From positions 1,595,001 to 1,659,000 of the forward strand of contig NC_090118.1 in assembly GCF_023973825.1 (NCBI RefSeq): a DNA stretch of 64,000 nt, read 5' to 3'. Source of the stretch: Plasmodium brasilianum (Eukaryota; Apicomplexa; Aconoidasida; Haemosporida; Plasmodiidae). The translations under genes were made by a program, and so were the position numbers. A model generated the notes under the pieces. It was not told where the DNA came from and searched no databases. It saw only the letters and a program-made list of their open reading frames with translations. Below, piece by piece: positions 50,521 to 62,571 of the stretch; position 1 is the first letter of the stretch; each line of letters opens with the position of its first letter.

Positions 50521-53500
50521 CATAATGTATCGATTTACATACTCGGATACATGTTCATTCCTATATTTCAAAAAACTCATCTTTGTTTTTAAACTTAAAA
50601 AAATAAATTAAATTATTTGACTATATTATTATTAGGGTTGAAGTAAGCATATTTTCTTATGTATATAGGGGGTAAATGATAATAATAATAACTAATAAAA
50701 CAAATAATATGTATCATTTATAGCTTCATTTGTGTATTTCATCATATGAATTCCTTACAGCAATTCATTATTATGGCTGAGCTCAATATATATAAATGAA
50801 AAAATATTATTAGGTTGTACCAATTATATGCAACGTGAATAAAGGAGCCAATAGGAAGAATACAATTACAAAGACACAAATTCTCATTTAATCCGTTTAA
50901 AGCAAAATAAATAGAATAAAACATTTATCATGGGAATACAATCTTATGTTAATAACTGAAACAATTTGAGGACACAAATGCGTTCAAAATTTATGCGCGT
51001 TAATGAGATAGCACTATTCATGATTAAACGTTTATCTATGCATACTATACGCACGCATATATATATATTTTTTTGTGCTATCTTTCCTTATATGTTTTAG
51101 ATAATTTAAATTGAAACGTTATAAACGGGAAAACGTGTGCATATATATATATATATATAAACTTTTGAATATTAGAAATTTATTTACATGACATTACTAA
51201 CATAAACAACTTTTGTTCATGCGTTATGGATGTGAACAATTTATAATAAGTTTATGTGCATAAAATATAATGGAGTGCACGATAAAATTCAGGTAAATGA
51301 AAAGAGAGGATAATAACACTGTATGATGTTCATTGAAACATTTAGATCTTATACGGATGCTAATAAAGGAAGACGATAAAAAAAAATATATATGTTACAT
51401 GAAAAGTGAGCTCTTAAAATTAATTTTTCAGAAAAGAAATTCGTTTAAATATATGCCATTTTATATTACATCAAATTTTTTTACGTATCTTTGATTACAT
51501 CTATTAAAGAACTTTATGTAGATATTAATTAAAGCATTTATCGTAAGCATGGAGGAAGCAAAAAAAAAAAAGGATATAACAAATACAGAAGCATGAGGAA
51601 TAAATATATAAGGGAAAAACCCAAAAGTTATTAGTTCATCTTAGAATGATAAAAAAAATTTCATATATGTAAATAAATGTACATATACGTAAACTATACT
51701 TATATGTTAATTCATATGTTAACAATTTTCACCATGTTAAACAGGCATCTAAGGATGTATAAACAAATAATAATGAATAATATACAAAAGGAAATTACGT
51801 ATGAAAGTTTGTACGTAATGAATTAATTCATATAAAACGTAGAAAAAAGAAAAAAATAATAATGTAATTTTTTTTTTTTATTTAAGTACATTAGATATAT
51901 GTATATCCGTATATTTGTAACAAAAAACCGTTAAACATATATATAGAAAATACATTAATTAGAAAAAATAAATTCCATTAAGGTTATAGAGTAGAATAAA
52001 ACAAGTGTAGTTAGAACTTGTAATGATATGCTCTTTAGCGATTATCTTATGTATGTTTGTGTGGAAATAATTCGATGGATATCATTGAAGTAATAGTATA
52101 GCAGAAAAGATTTGGTAGTTCTATAATCAGGAGGACTGTAAAAATATTGCTTAATGAAACAGTAGAAAAATTATAAGTTCACTGAATATATGTATAGCAC
52201 GCATTAATTAATTTTTAAACAAAGTATTAAAATAAAAAAAGTAATAAGCCTTATTATTTTAATATTAATAACATGTTATATTAAAAGAAACCTAATACAT
52301 TATAACAACAGTTATATTTATTCTAAATGATTCTTATAGTTGACATTATATCTACAATAATTTAAAAAATATTGCAGTATTTATGTGAATATATATGAAT
52401 TAATAGATAGATATATATGAAATAAATATATGTATTTAAGAATGATATATAATGATGCTGCAAGTACTCACATAGGACCTAATTAAATGTTTTAATTAAA
52501 ATGAAAATTATTTTTAGTTTATTCTTTCATTTACATAATATATGTAATTATTTAATTTAAATTGACGTTAATATTTTTAATAGTTCCAACATGCATATAA
52601 TAATTTAGAAAAAAAAATCCATTCTACTAAAAACTACCAACGTATTAGTTACATGGACATTTAGAAACTAATTATAAAAATGAAGCTTATAAATTTATGT
52701 AATTTTTATCATTATAGATTATTCATAATAGACAGAAATATTAATTAAGTTGTGCTCCTGTTCTTTTTTATATAAAGATAAATTTATAATTTTTAGAAGA
52801 ATTAAGTATATCCAAATGAAAGAATCATTTAAGTATCCAGAACAACGAATATTTTAAATGCGTTTATATATATATATAATTATATAAATATATATACACA
52901 TGAAAAAATATTATAAAAAAGTGTTTATCTTATTTATGTAGTAATTTGTAAGGTAATATGCGTCATATAACACTTTAAAATTTTAAAGGCTATATATATT
53001 TTTTTTTAATTAATTATATTTTAGATAAGTATATTTCTTACATGTATTAGTATCAATTCTTTATTATAGAGTTAATATATTATATTTTCATATTAATTTT
53101 TATTAACTATGTTCTACAGAAAGTTGTAATATAAATATTTCTATTTTTTTTTTTTTTTGGTATATAAATAATATATTTAATCATTTTATTAAGATGTATA
53201 AAAGCTGTGAATTAAAACATGATTTTGATATTATTTACTTATAAATCAATAACAAATATACACAGTTATATCCTAAATAGAAACGTTAAAAAGAAAAATA
53301 ATGCATTAATGAATTTTCTAATATTTTTTGGATGTTACGTTATATATAATCATACTGTATTTCCTAAAGATATTATATTTTTGCTGTAATTTTCTTTTTA
53401 ATTGAATAATTATTAAAAGTATTTTTACTATTACATATACTTTTAGATTTTTTTCCTTTTTTTAATATCATAATTTCTTTAAAACTTGCAAATTTATATT

Positions 53501-54489
53501 TTAAACAATCAAAAGAAAAAAATATATAAGATATAAATTACTCAATTCTTAAATTAAAATTATTTTTTTTATTTATATTACATGTAATGAATTATATTAA
53601 CTTATATGAAGTATTGCATACTAAAAAATGTAATAGAAATATATAAGAGAGTTAAATTCGATAGTACATTTTAAAATATAAATATTTTGTACACAAAATA
53701 ATTCCTGGAATGTAATTTTCAAATTATTCTTAAATAGAAGTTATACATGTCGTAGGTATGCGGCACATGTAACATTATATTTTGTGTTATAAAAAAAAAT
53801 GTCTTTTTTAGTTTTTCTTTTTTTTTCATCATATGAATAATATAATATGCTATACAATTATTTATGTTTTTCTATTATAAAATAGTATTTAAAAGTTTAG
53901 CATGTACAAATAACTAAGCTTATTATTAGGAAACTGACAAAAAAATCAATAACTATATTAGTCATACATGTTTATGTACCTGTTCTCTTTACATATATAT
54001 TGTTTTTATTATGATTGTCAAATAAAATTTTTATAAAAAAGAAAAATGTATTTTGTTTTATTATTTTTCTTAAAAGAATTCATAACTAAAATTTAGAATT
54101 ATTCTGTTATATACTACTATATATATATATATATATATTGAGGGTTTATTGAAATAATTTGTATTAAAATAAATTCTTTTGATTTTGCTTTTTTCATAAA
54201 TAACTTTATTAAAAGTTTTTACAAAATTACTATTAAAAGTATCTTTTATTTTTTATAATTTATATTTTTATTTTATTTATACTAATTAATACTTTTTTGA
54301 AGAATGAATTAGCACTGCAAATAATAATACCCTTATGTTACTACCTTGTTAATAAACAATAACTTTTTTAGTTACTTTTATATATATTATAAAATTCATT
54401 AATTCTAGTACAAATGAAAAAATTAATTCTTTTATTTTAGTTAAAGCATTTATATTTGTCCTTTTTTATAGATATGCACTTAATTCACT

Positions 54490-55250
54490 GATACGTTGAA
54501 ATAAAATAGTAGAAAATTTGCCTTATATTTCTTGCTGCTTCATGCCATATAAATATGTGAATATACTTATATGGAAATTTCTAATGAGTAAGTATACTTA
54601 ATATATATTTAAATAATAAAAACATTTGTTTTTCATTGTAGTGGACCTTTAATGAATCTATAATTAGTTAACATTGTGCGCATGAGTTATTAGACGCAAG
54701 ATTCGTTATACTGTTGTCATAAAAAATAAGGAAACATATAATATAGGATTAATGATATATTATTTGAAAATGGACATGATACTTAAGACAGTGAGGATTA
54801 CAATATTGAATATACAATGGAAATTTTAAGTCTAAATATAAATATAAATCAAAAACTGTAATCAAAAAATTGATTAGGAAATGGACATTTGTGATATATA
54901 AACCATTTTATGTGATAAATATATTTTGTTTTTTTTAAAAAAACTGTTCTATATGAATCTCAATTATATGGATGCGTAAAATTAATGTACTGATACTTCC
55001 TAAAAAAAATTCTAACGTATTACATATTTACGAGTGCTACTTCAGCAATTAATCCGTAGGAATACTTCCTTTAAGAGTAATTACATTACTCTTTTTACTT
55101 CTTATTACATTACGAAATTTACTATAATATATGTAATGAATACTAAGACTATTATTAAATTCTGAAGTGGGAGATATAACTTCATTATGGTAAGTTATTT
55201 AATTATGTATTTTATTTTTTATTTATATAGTTAAAAAAATCTCAAAATAA
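54490..55250 (+). pseudogene. Degraded fam-l/fam-m family gene
   Basis: Exon 1 is recognisable from its end: ICEYTYM (54553-54573), which parallels the ICHFYIYM end of the leader in the 57.2-kb gene. The donor GT has become GA. After TTGTAG at 54641 exon 2 begins WTFNESIIS then a stop, and further on DARFVILLS then a stop, paralleling STFNKSL...DTRNYRLLAK. Near 55068-55115 the frame LRVITLLFLLLITLRNLL recalls the first membrane helix (GLRLxLPLLLFLLL). Many stops and a lost donor show it is dead. Without the middle block it cannot be placed in fam-l or fam-m. Confidence 0.65.
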
Positions 55251-57224
55251 GTCAAAGAAATAGAAGAAAATAATATCAAAATTCAGTTATAATTAATATT
55301 TTGTAATCATATACAATTTTTTCATTTATTTAAGAAACATTTTCAATATACTTAATGAAGCTATGCTTAAAAAATATTGTTCTTCATTAAATATTTTCCT
55401 TATACAGAATATGTATTATACAAAGATATGTTGATATTTTAAAGGAAAAATCATATACTAAATATTTTTAACAGCTACTATATTATATATTTGATTTAGT
55501 ATTGTAATTTATTTTAAAAAAATTTAGTTTTTTGATATTACATATATATATAATATATTCTTCATGATTCAAATAAATGTGATATTAGTATTGATATATA
55601 TTCACTAAAAAGTATGTGCTTTCTACACAAATATTATACTCGTAAATGTTTCTCATAGATTTTTACTATAAAAAAGGATTGTTTAATTTAATATATAAAA
55701 TCACAATTAATGCAACTTTACTAATCTAATGAGATAATTTATATTTTTAACAATTATTATTTTTTTTAATGGCTACATGTGATCATATAAATGATTTCTT
55801 TTAAAAGTTAATTATATATTACTTCTAATATTTACGTTGTTCTCCATTTAATAAAAACAAAACAGTTGGTTTTTTTGCTATTACATATATTTTTTATTTA
55901 AAAGTAATCATAACAATTTTAGTTTTTAAAAAAATTATTATGAAACATGTGTTTTTAATAGATTATTTGAAGAATACTTTGATAGATTTTTAGATTTATT
56001 TTTTATAGTACAAATATGAAATTATAAGTAAAATATAATGATATTCTCCTTTAAAAATTGAATTATTAATAGAGTATTAGCAATATTAGAATTCTTAAAT
56101 CTTTACAATTATATTAGTAGCTTAAATAACATTTCGAAATTTATATTTTATCTTATGTAATTGTTAGAATTAATTCTTTTTTATAATAATTGCTTAAATA
56201 TATACTATAAATATAATGATAACAAAAAATTATATTCATTTTTACAATTCGCATAATTAAAAAACTACTTTCTTCTAATACGATTATTTATGTGTTCATG
56301 CAGATGATATATTCATACATTATATGTTTATTATATGTTTGTTATACTTTTTCTAAATAAATATATTAACTTAAAAAGAACAAATACGTAGATAAAACTA
56401 CAAATGTTTCATTTAACAAATAATAATTTAATTTTTATCCAATTAAGAGCTATATCCACCAAAAATAATTTGGGGAGTATGAAAAACCAGTCTTTATATA
56501 TCTTCGAAATTTATACTTTTACAGCATATTAGGTGATTCGTTGTAAATTTGATTTCTTACTTGTATTAAAGACCAAAATATTACTCATATGTTTATCTAG
56601 TTACCAGTTTAAAATCTATAAATAAAATGCAAAGTTATAAAAGTGTAGTTTTCTTTATAATTATCTTTATTTTATTGTTATAATAATTAAAATTTTTTTA
56701 CAAATAATTATATTTTCTAGAATATAATTTTAAAAAATTTAGAATTATTAATAGGAAAACATCACTGGAATCTGTAATACTTCTACTAGGAGTTAGAACA
56801 ATATATTATCTATATTCTCTACTATCTATATTCTATATATACACCATATTCAAAATATTATGAAATCATATATCTGCTTTTTTATTTTATTTTGAAAAGA
56901 ATTAATACAAAAATTATTTACTATTTTAAATAAATTATGTATGTTGAATATTTATTAATGCATTCAGTTTATATTTTTTAATTAAATCTATTTTTTTTTT
57001 AAATATTATTGTGATAAAATCTTTAGAGTTTATGTATGAAATTAATTTTTTTTTATCTCTGTAGAAAAAGAAATTGTAGTTACATATTTTTGATTTAATT
57101 TTATGAAGAAATAATAAAAAACTAATTAAATAAATGATAATAGCGTTTTTTATAATTAAAGGAATATTATATTATTTTTAATTATATACTTGATCAGTAT
57201 ATTACCGTATTAACGATTTACATT
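55251..57224. other. Intergenic spacer with strong fam 5' block
   Basis: AT-rich. The 5' block is clear at 56751-56860 (ATAGGAAAACATCACTGGAA, then TATTATCTATATTCTCTACT), 474 bp before the next start. It is the best match to the block at 17821. Confidence 0.5.
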
Positions 57225-58203
57225 ATGGAACGAAAAATTAAGACACTGTTATTTATTAAAATTTATGCTTTTGTGTTTTTAAGTTGGATATGTCATTTTT
57301 ACATTTATATGGTTATGATAGTTTTATTTAAATGTGTATATATTATTTATATTATTCGAGTTTTATTTTTTTCAAGATTTTATCTTAGTGTGAATTTATT
57401 CATTTGATTAAATAATAATTTTTTTTTTGCTTTTTCAGAGTAAGCAAAGCAAATATTTGGTTGAGTGCTACAATCATCGTAGAAAAATATACGTAAGAAA
57501 CTATCGTTTACTGGCGAAATATAAGCAGGATAAGGATTCAATTATTGTATGTTTAGAGGAAGAAATACCAAATAGAGTTAACGATAAAAAAAATATATCT
57601 AATAGTGAAAAATTGGTCTCAGGAGAAAAGAAACAGTCAAATCGAAGTTTCCCAATAAATGTAAGAGGCTATAAAAAAAATATGAAAAATAAATCTTGGA
57701 TATTTGAAACTAAACAATATTCTCATATGGAAAAAAAAATATTCAAAGAACTAGATTATGTAGATTTTCTTAAAAACAACAGAACAATAAGTAATAATAC
57801 TTATAAAAAAATAATGTATAAAAAATGCGGATTGCGATTTGCATTACCTATATTTATATTATTGGTCTTATCAATATCATTCGTGTTAGATAATTTTTGT
57901 GGATATGGGATGCTTGATGGTTTGCTTAGATTAATAACAAAGTACTCAGGATTCAATTGGATGAAAGATTTAACTTCAAAATTGTGGAATTCCCCATTTA
58001 AATGGTTATTTGTAGGTCAAAATGCGCTTAAGAATATAGGTGGTAAGCCCAAAATAATTGGAAATAGGGTTGCAGGAAGTTTTTGTAGATTTTTTATATA
58101 TTTTGTACCTTTTATTATATTAGGTGTCATACTTATTATAGGGGTTATTTATTATCATAAGAAAGTTAAAAAATATGAAAAAATTAAGTTTACGAAAAGA
58201 TAA
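57225..58203 (+). CDS. fam-m exported two-TM protein (2 exons, 283 aa)
   Basis: Exons are 57225-57311 and 57439-58203, with a 127-bp phase-0 intron that opens GTTATG. Both exon frames also run on into the intron, so they appear as separate overlapping open frames; the splice joins them. The leader MERKIKTLLFIKIYAFVFLS leads to WICHFYIYM, a model family leader. Exon 2 has RLLAK at 52-56, an Asn/Lys/Ser-rich region, FETKQYSHMEKKIFKELDYV and NRTISNNTYKKIMYKKCGLR. Membrane helix 1 lies at about 163-180. A long loop with several Trp and Gly (GFNWMKDLTSKLWNSPFKWL) follows, then helix 2 at about 246-268 and the tail HKKVKKYEKIKFTKR. The next gene is a fam-l in the same direction, so this is an m-l pair, the reverse order of the 40-47 kb pair. 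Confidence 0.9.
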
Positions 58204-61200
58204 AATGAATTATAAAAAATATTTTTCGTTCTGCAGTGAAAACTTCAATATGAGCTAATATGTGCATTATCTTGAATGACACATGTGATATGTATGTTCA
58301 TAATTGCATATATCTTATAAAAGGTTGTACATGTAAATGGTATCATTAATACACATTAGTAAAAAGAATTTCTCTTATTTTTTTGTTAATTTTAATGTTT
58401 TAATTTTTTTAATTTGTATTTATTGCTTAAGCTTAATTGATTATTTTTGACTTAATGTATACGCTTGTGTATTTCCATATATTCCTATGGAAAATATGTG
58501 CTTCTTTGTTGTAATTAATTAATATTAGGACAATTTATTTATTATGTTATATGTCTTGTGTAATTTTATATTTTAACTATAAATAATAATTCTTCATATT
58601 ATTCTATCTTTTACTAGTCCAAAATAAATATATGTTTACTTATTTTGGAAAACGTTTGATAAGAATTAAATTAAAAAAATATGTATCTTGATTTATTTTA
58701 AGTGACATGGAACAAATTTATTTTGTTGTATCGATGTAAATATATATATTACATAAAAGAAAACATAAAATTTATTATATAAAATACGTTTTTTGAGATA
58801 TATATTATAAAGCAATTTTATCGTAAAGCGCTTTTCAAAGTATTTATAATTTTTTTTTGCATGATATAAAAAATAAAATAAAAATATATAATAAAATATC
58901 TTTATTAAATTTGGGTTACTTATAATAGTTCAATATTTTAACAATTCTAAATATATACAATTAAATAGATAGTTACTCTATTTTATAATTTTAGTATTTT
59001 TTTGAACTGTGGTGTTAATTCAGTATGGGAAAAGTTAATTATATATACGCTATATAGAATACATATAAATAAATATACTATATATATTTTTAATTTTTTA
59101 TATTATTAAAAAATTAAATTAATGAGTTAAAAGTAATGAATTCTTAATGTATAATATGTATAAATACTGTTTCTTTCATAATGGAAAAACATTAAGTATA
59201 TTTATATATAAGTAAAAATATAAATTATCTTTAAAGGTAATAAAAAAATATATAATTTTTCTACATTTGTATAGTAACATGAAATTATTTTTATTTTGTA
59301 TACTTCCCAATTTTATATGTATATTAATATGTTATGTAAATAGTTAATATTATTTTGAAGATGTATAAAAATGTATGTAGTTTATATTGAAAATTGCTAA
59401 TTAATTTATATTAATAATATTTCTTTTTTAAATGAAATGAAATTAAAAAAAAAAATTATTTATCTATAAACAATTCATAAATATATTACTTTGTTCTCTT
59501 TGATGACTTGGGTTTTAATTATATCTATTAAAAATATTTCTGCATTTTTTTGTATAAATTTTTTGTGTAATAATTTAATATTAAGTATATGGAGGAATTT
59601 ACAAGTGTTAAAATATAAAAAAATATAGTAAAATTTCCGTTATAATTGTAAAAGTATGCTAATTAATTTTATACTATAACAATGAAGGAAATAAATTGAA
59701 TTATTCTAAATTCCTATATAATAGAAAACATTATCAAGTAAAAATACAATATATTAGTATAAATAACATATTTATAATATAGGCTTGCAGAAAATAATTC
59801 TGTATCTATAGATAAATGTAATAATGTTACGACGTTAATAAGAATATATATATAAGATAACAATTCACCTATGTTATACATATTAAGGAAGTAAAAAAAT
59901 AAATATTTTTTAAGAAAATTTATATATTTCTTTACTATTTCTTAATTTAGGAAAAACTGCATTATTAAAAAAAAAAGGTTAAAAATATATTTTTAAATCA
60001 CAAATTTAATTAAAACAGAAAATAACTATTTATAATTAATTGTTATGAGAGTGTATATGTTGAAGCGTTCTAGTTTTTACTAATTAATTTTATATTATTT
60101 ATATGTATTATTTTACATTTTAAAACTTTGGTGTCTTATATTTAATATAAAAGTATTAGCTATAAGAATAAACGTTAAACGAGGAATCATCGTAGTAGAT
60201 GTTGGTACATAAACAGGAGTTTTAATAAATGTCGTGACAAGTGTATAAATAATGAAAAACTATAAAAATACCATACTAATATTATTTGTAATGTTTTCAA
60301 TTTTTTTTATTATTTAATTATTTACTTGGAAAAATAATATTTATTGAAGAGAACAATAACAAAATATTATATTTCAGGTGATTAAAATAATTTTCCGCGT
60401 TTGCCTGGTTTTCATAATTATCATTGTTCAGGTTACAATTCATAAGGAATATAAATATTTAGTTATAATATAATTTTACCTCTAAATATATTTTTAGTGC
60501 AGTATATGTTGTTCATACACATATGTCAATTTATTATACTAAACATTTAAAATTTGTTCTTAACTTTATATATTTCCAAAGGAATAAAAAAAAATAGCAC
60601 TATCCTTAAAAAAATAATAATATAAAAACTACTAATTCATACATTTAAGTAATATACAAAGTTATTCATTCTTATTTGTCATGTAAATATTATACATTAT
60701 ATAAATTACATATATTTATAAATTTATTTCAATATAAGTATCATTAAACTAATGTTTATGCAAATAACATTGTTGTAACAATTTTATATTTAAGAATTTT
60801 TTTTTTTTACAGCATTACTATTTCCTCTAATTATATGTATAATTAAAACAAAATTATAAAATTAAGTAGATTAACATATATTTTTTAAATTTAGAAATAA
60901 TTATACATATGAATCCTAATAAAATATTGTAATTTTATAAAGTTATGATACAAAAATAAAAAATTAGTTCGTATTTGCTTTTAGAGTACGTATTTCTTAA
61001 AATATTAGGCAGTACTTAATACGTTCTTCATTTTAATAACCTTATATCCAGTAGAATATTGAACATAAAATGGAACTAAAGCATATGTTATAATCAAGGT
61101 AATACGATATATGGTTTCTTTCATTTAATGTTATTATTATTATTATATTATAATATTTGATTTAAAAAAACATTTTTTTCTAAAAATTAATGTTTACAAA

Positions 61201-61697
61201 ATTAAAATAATTCATAGGATTACATCCTTTAAATTTGCAATAATTATATTAGTATTCAGAGGGATATATTATATATATTTTCTCTACATTCTGAATAGTG
61301 GATAAACTTGATATTTGAATAAATAAGGCATAACATATTTATTTCTTAGTTTATTCTTAAATATATTAATAAAATTATTATTTAGTTAGTACCCTACAAT
61401 AAGTAAATCATATATTTTAAGCATTTGTGAATAAATTCATATCGTTTTGTTTTAATGAAATTAATTTTTTTATTTAAATAATATTAAGATAAAAATAATA
61501 TAATTTGTTTTTAAAGTCATTTTACTTTGTATACGTGATAAAATCAATTATAGCTATATATAGTTTGTAATGTATTTATGAAAGAATAACAAATATAAAT
61601 ATTTACATAAATATAGAATCTTTTGGTATTAGATACATGTTCCATTATTATCAATTTGTTTCTTTTAGAATACGTTTAAATATTAAATATCTATATA
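58204..61697. other. Spacer inside the fam-m / fam-l pair, with an orphan 5' block
   Basis: The fam 3' block comes first (AATTTTAATGTTTTAAT at 58388-58404; TAGTCCAAAATAAATA near 58615; ATAAAATACGTTTTTTGAG near 58779). Near 59722 ATAGAAAACATTATCAAGT resembles the fam 5' block. About 480 bp further, at 60180-60440, there is a mixed-composition stretch with GGAATCATCGTAGTAGATG, an ATG at 60252 (MKNYKNTILILFVM) and a hydrophobic frame, IFRVCLVFIIIIVQ, ending at a GT at 60432. This may be a decayed gene. The 5' block of the 61.7-kb gene is near 61216 (ATAGGATTACATCCTTTAAA). Confidence 0.4.
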
Positions 61698-62571
61698 ATG
61701 AATCAAAAAATTATGTTGTTCCTTTTTATAAAGATTTCTACATTTATACTTTTAACATGGATACACGATTTTTACAGTGAGCAGGTATGATAATATAATT
61801 TAAAGATATTTGCACTATTTATATTTTTAATGTTTTATTTTTATTAATAATTATTTCTAGTAAAAATTATTTATCGTATAAGCAACAAATATTTATATTT
61901 ATTTATTTTAGAGTACGTTTAACAAATTTATCGATAAAAACTATAACTTTAGTAAAAAATTAGATACAAGAAATTATAGATTACTATCAAAATATAATGA
62001 GGATAAGGATTCAAATAATCTATGGTTAAAAGGAAAGCTTCCCAATAATGAAGTCATTGGACAAAAAATCACATCTAATAATGAGGTAGGAACTAATAGA
62101 CAAAATAATCAATCACTTAAATGTTTATTAAATAAAGCACAATATTACACAGAAGTTATAGATTATAACAATGGAATGTTTGATGGAAAACATTTCCATT
62201 TTCAAAAGAAATGGGTAAAAAAAAAAGATTTTGATACTTTTTTTGAAAAAAAGAAGAGAATTGGTGATATATCTTTAAAAAAAATAAAATTTAGAAGTTA
62301 TAAATTTGGAATTTCCATAATTATTGTTTTTTTTCTATTGGGAATAGGATTACCGGTATCCAAGGCATTTAGGCTTTCCAATAGTGGTGGCATAGATAAT
62401 TATATTTTATCTTTTCTTTCAAATACATTATATTTAGGTAGTAATGAAAATGCTTATATATTATTATTTGCTGTAACGTTCATTATGTTAGCAGTCTTGA
62501 TTATAATAGCTATTTATAAGATCTTAAGAAATAATGAAAAATATCAAAAAATTACGTTGATGATGGAGTAA
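61698..62571 (+). CDS. fam-l exported two-TM protein (2 exons, 248 aa)
   Basis: Exons are 61698-61784 and 61912-62571, with a 127-bp phase-0 intron. The leader MNQKIMLFLFIKISTFILLT leads to WIHDFYSEQ. Exon 2 opens STFNKFIDKNYNFSKKLDTR and has RLLSK at 52-56 and an Asn-rich stretch. The fam-l block QYYTEVIDYNNGMFDGKHFH (MFDGKHFHF at 118-126) and FQKKWVKKKDFDTFFEKKKR follow. Helix 1 lies at about 161-178 (ending LGIGLPVSK), a short Ser/Asn-rich loop follows, and helix 2 lies at about 210-230 with the tail IYKILRNNEKYQKITLMME. The central DNA is nearly identical to that of the 40.8-kb gene, whereas the inter-helix loop differs, as if it were the variable part. It is the downstream member of a co-oriented m-l pair. 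Confidence 0.88.

Larger units (their letters stand above)
49958..54489. other. Compositional island (to about 52.4 kb) and AT-rich spacer
   Basis: From about 49.6 to 52.4 kb the DNA is visibly less AT-rich and less poly-T-rich than the other spacers, with many TGCATG, GTATATGTA and ACATG steps. It includes a degenerate purine/pyrimidine repeat at 50380-50520 and a hairpin at 50369-50410. It looks like the intergenic DNA of internal chromosome regions rather than of gene-family spacers. No convincing gene was seen on either strand. From 52.4 kb on, the usual AT-rich spacer returns, with ATTAGGAAACTGACAAAAAA near 53924, perhaps a decayed fam 5' block. Confidence 0.4.

Noticed and set aside
50299..50580. 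Two overlapping minus-strand frames rich in YIHV repeats
   Set aside because: They are generated by the GTATATGTACATG-type simple repeat; there is no splice, leader or composition support.
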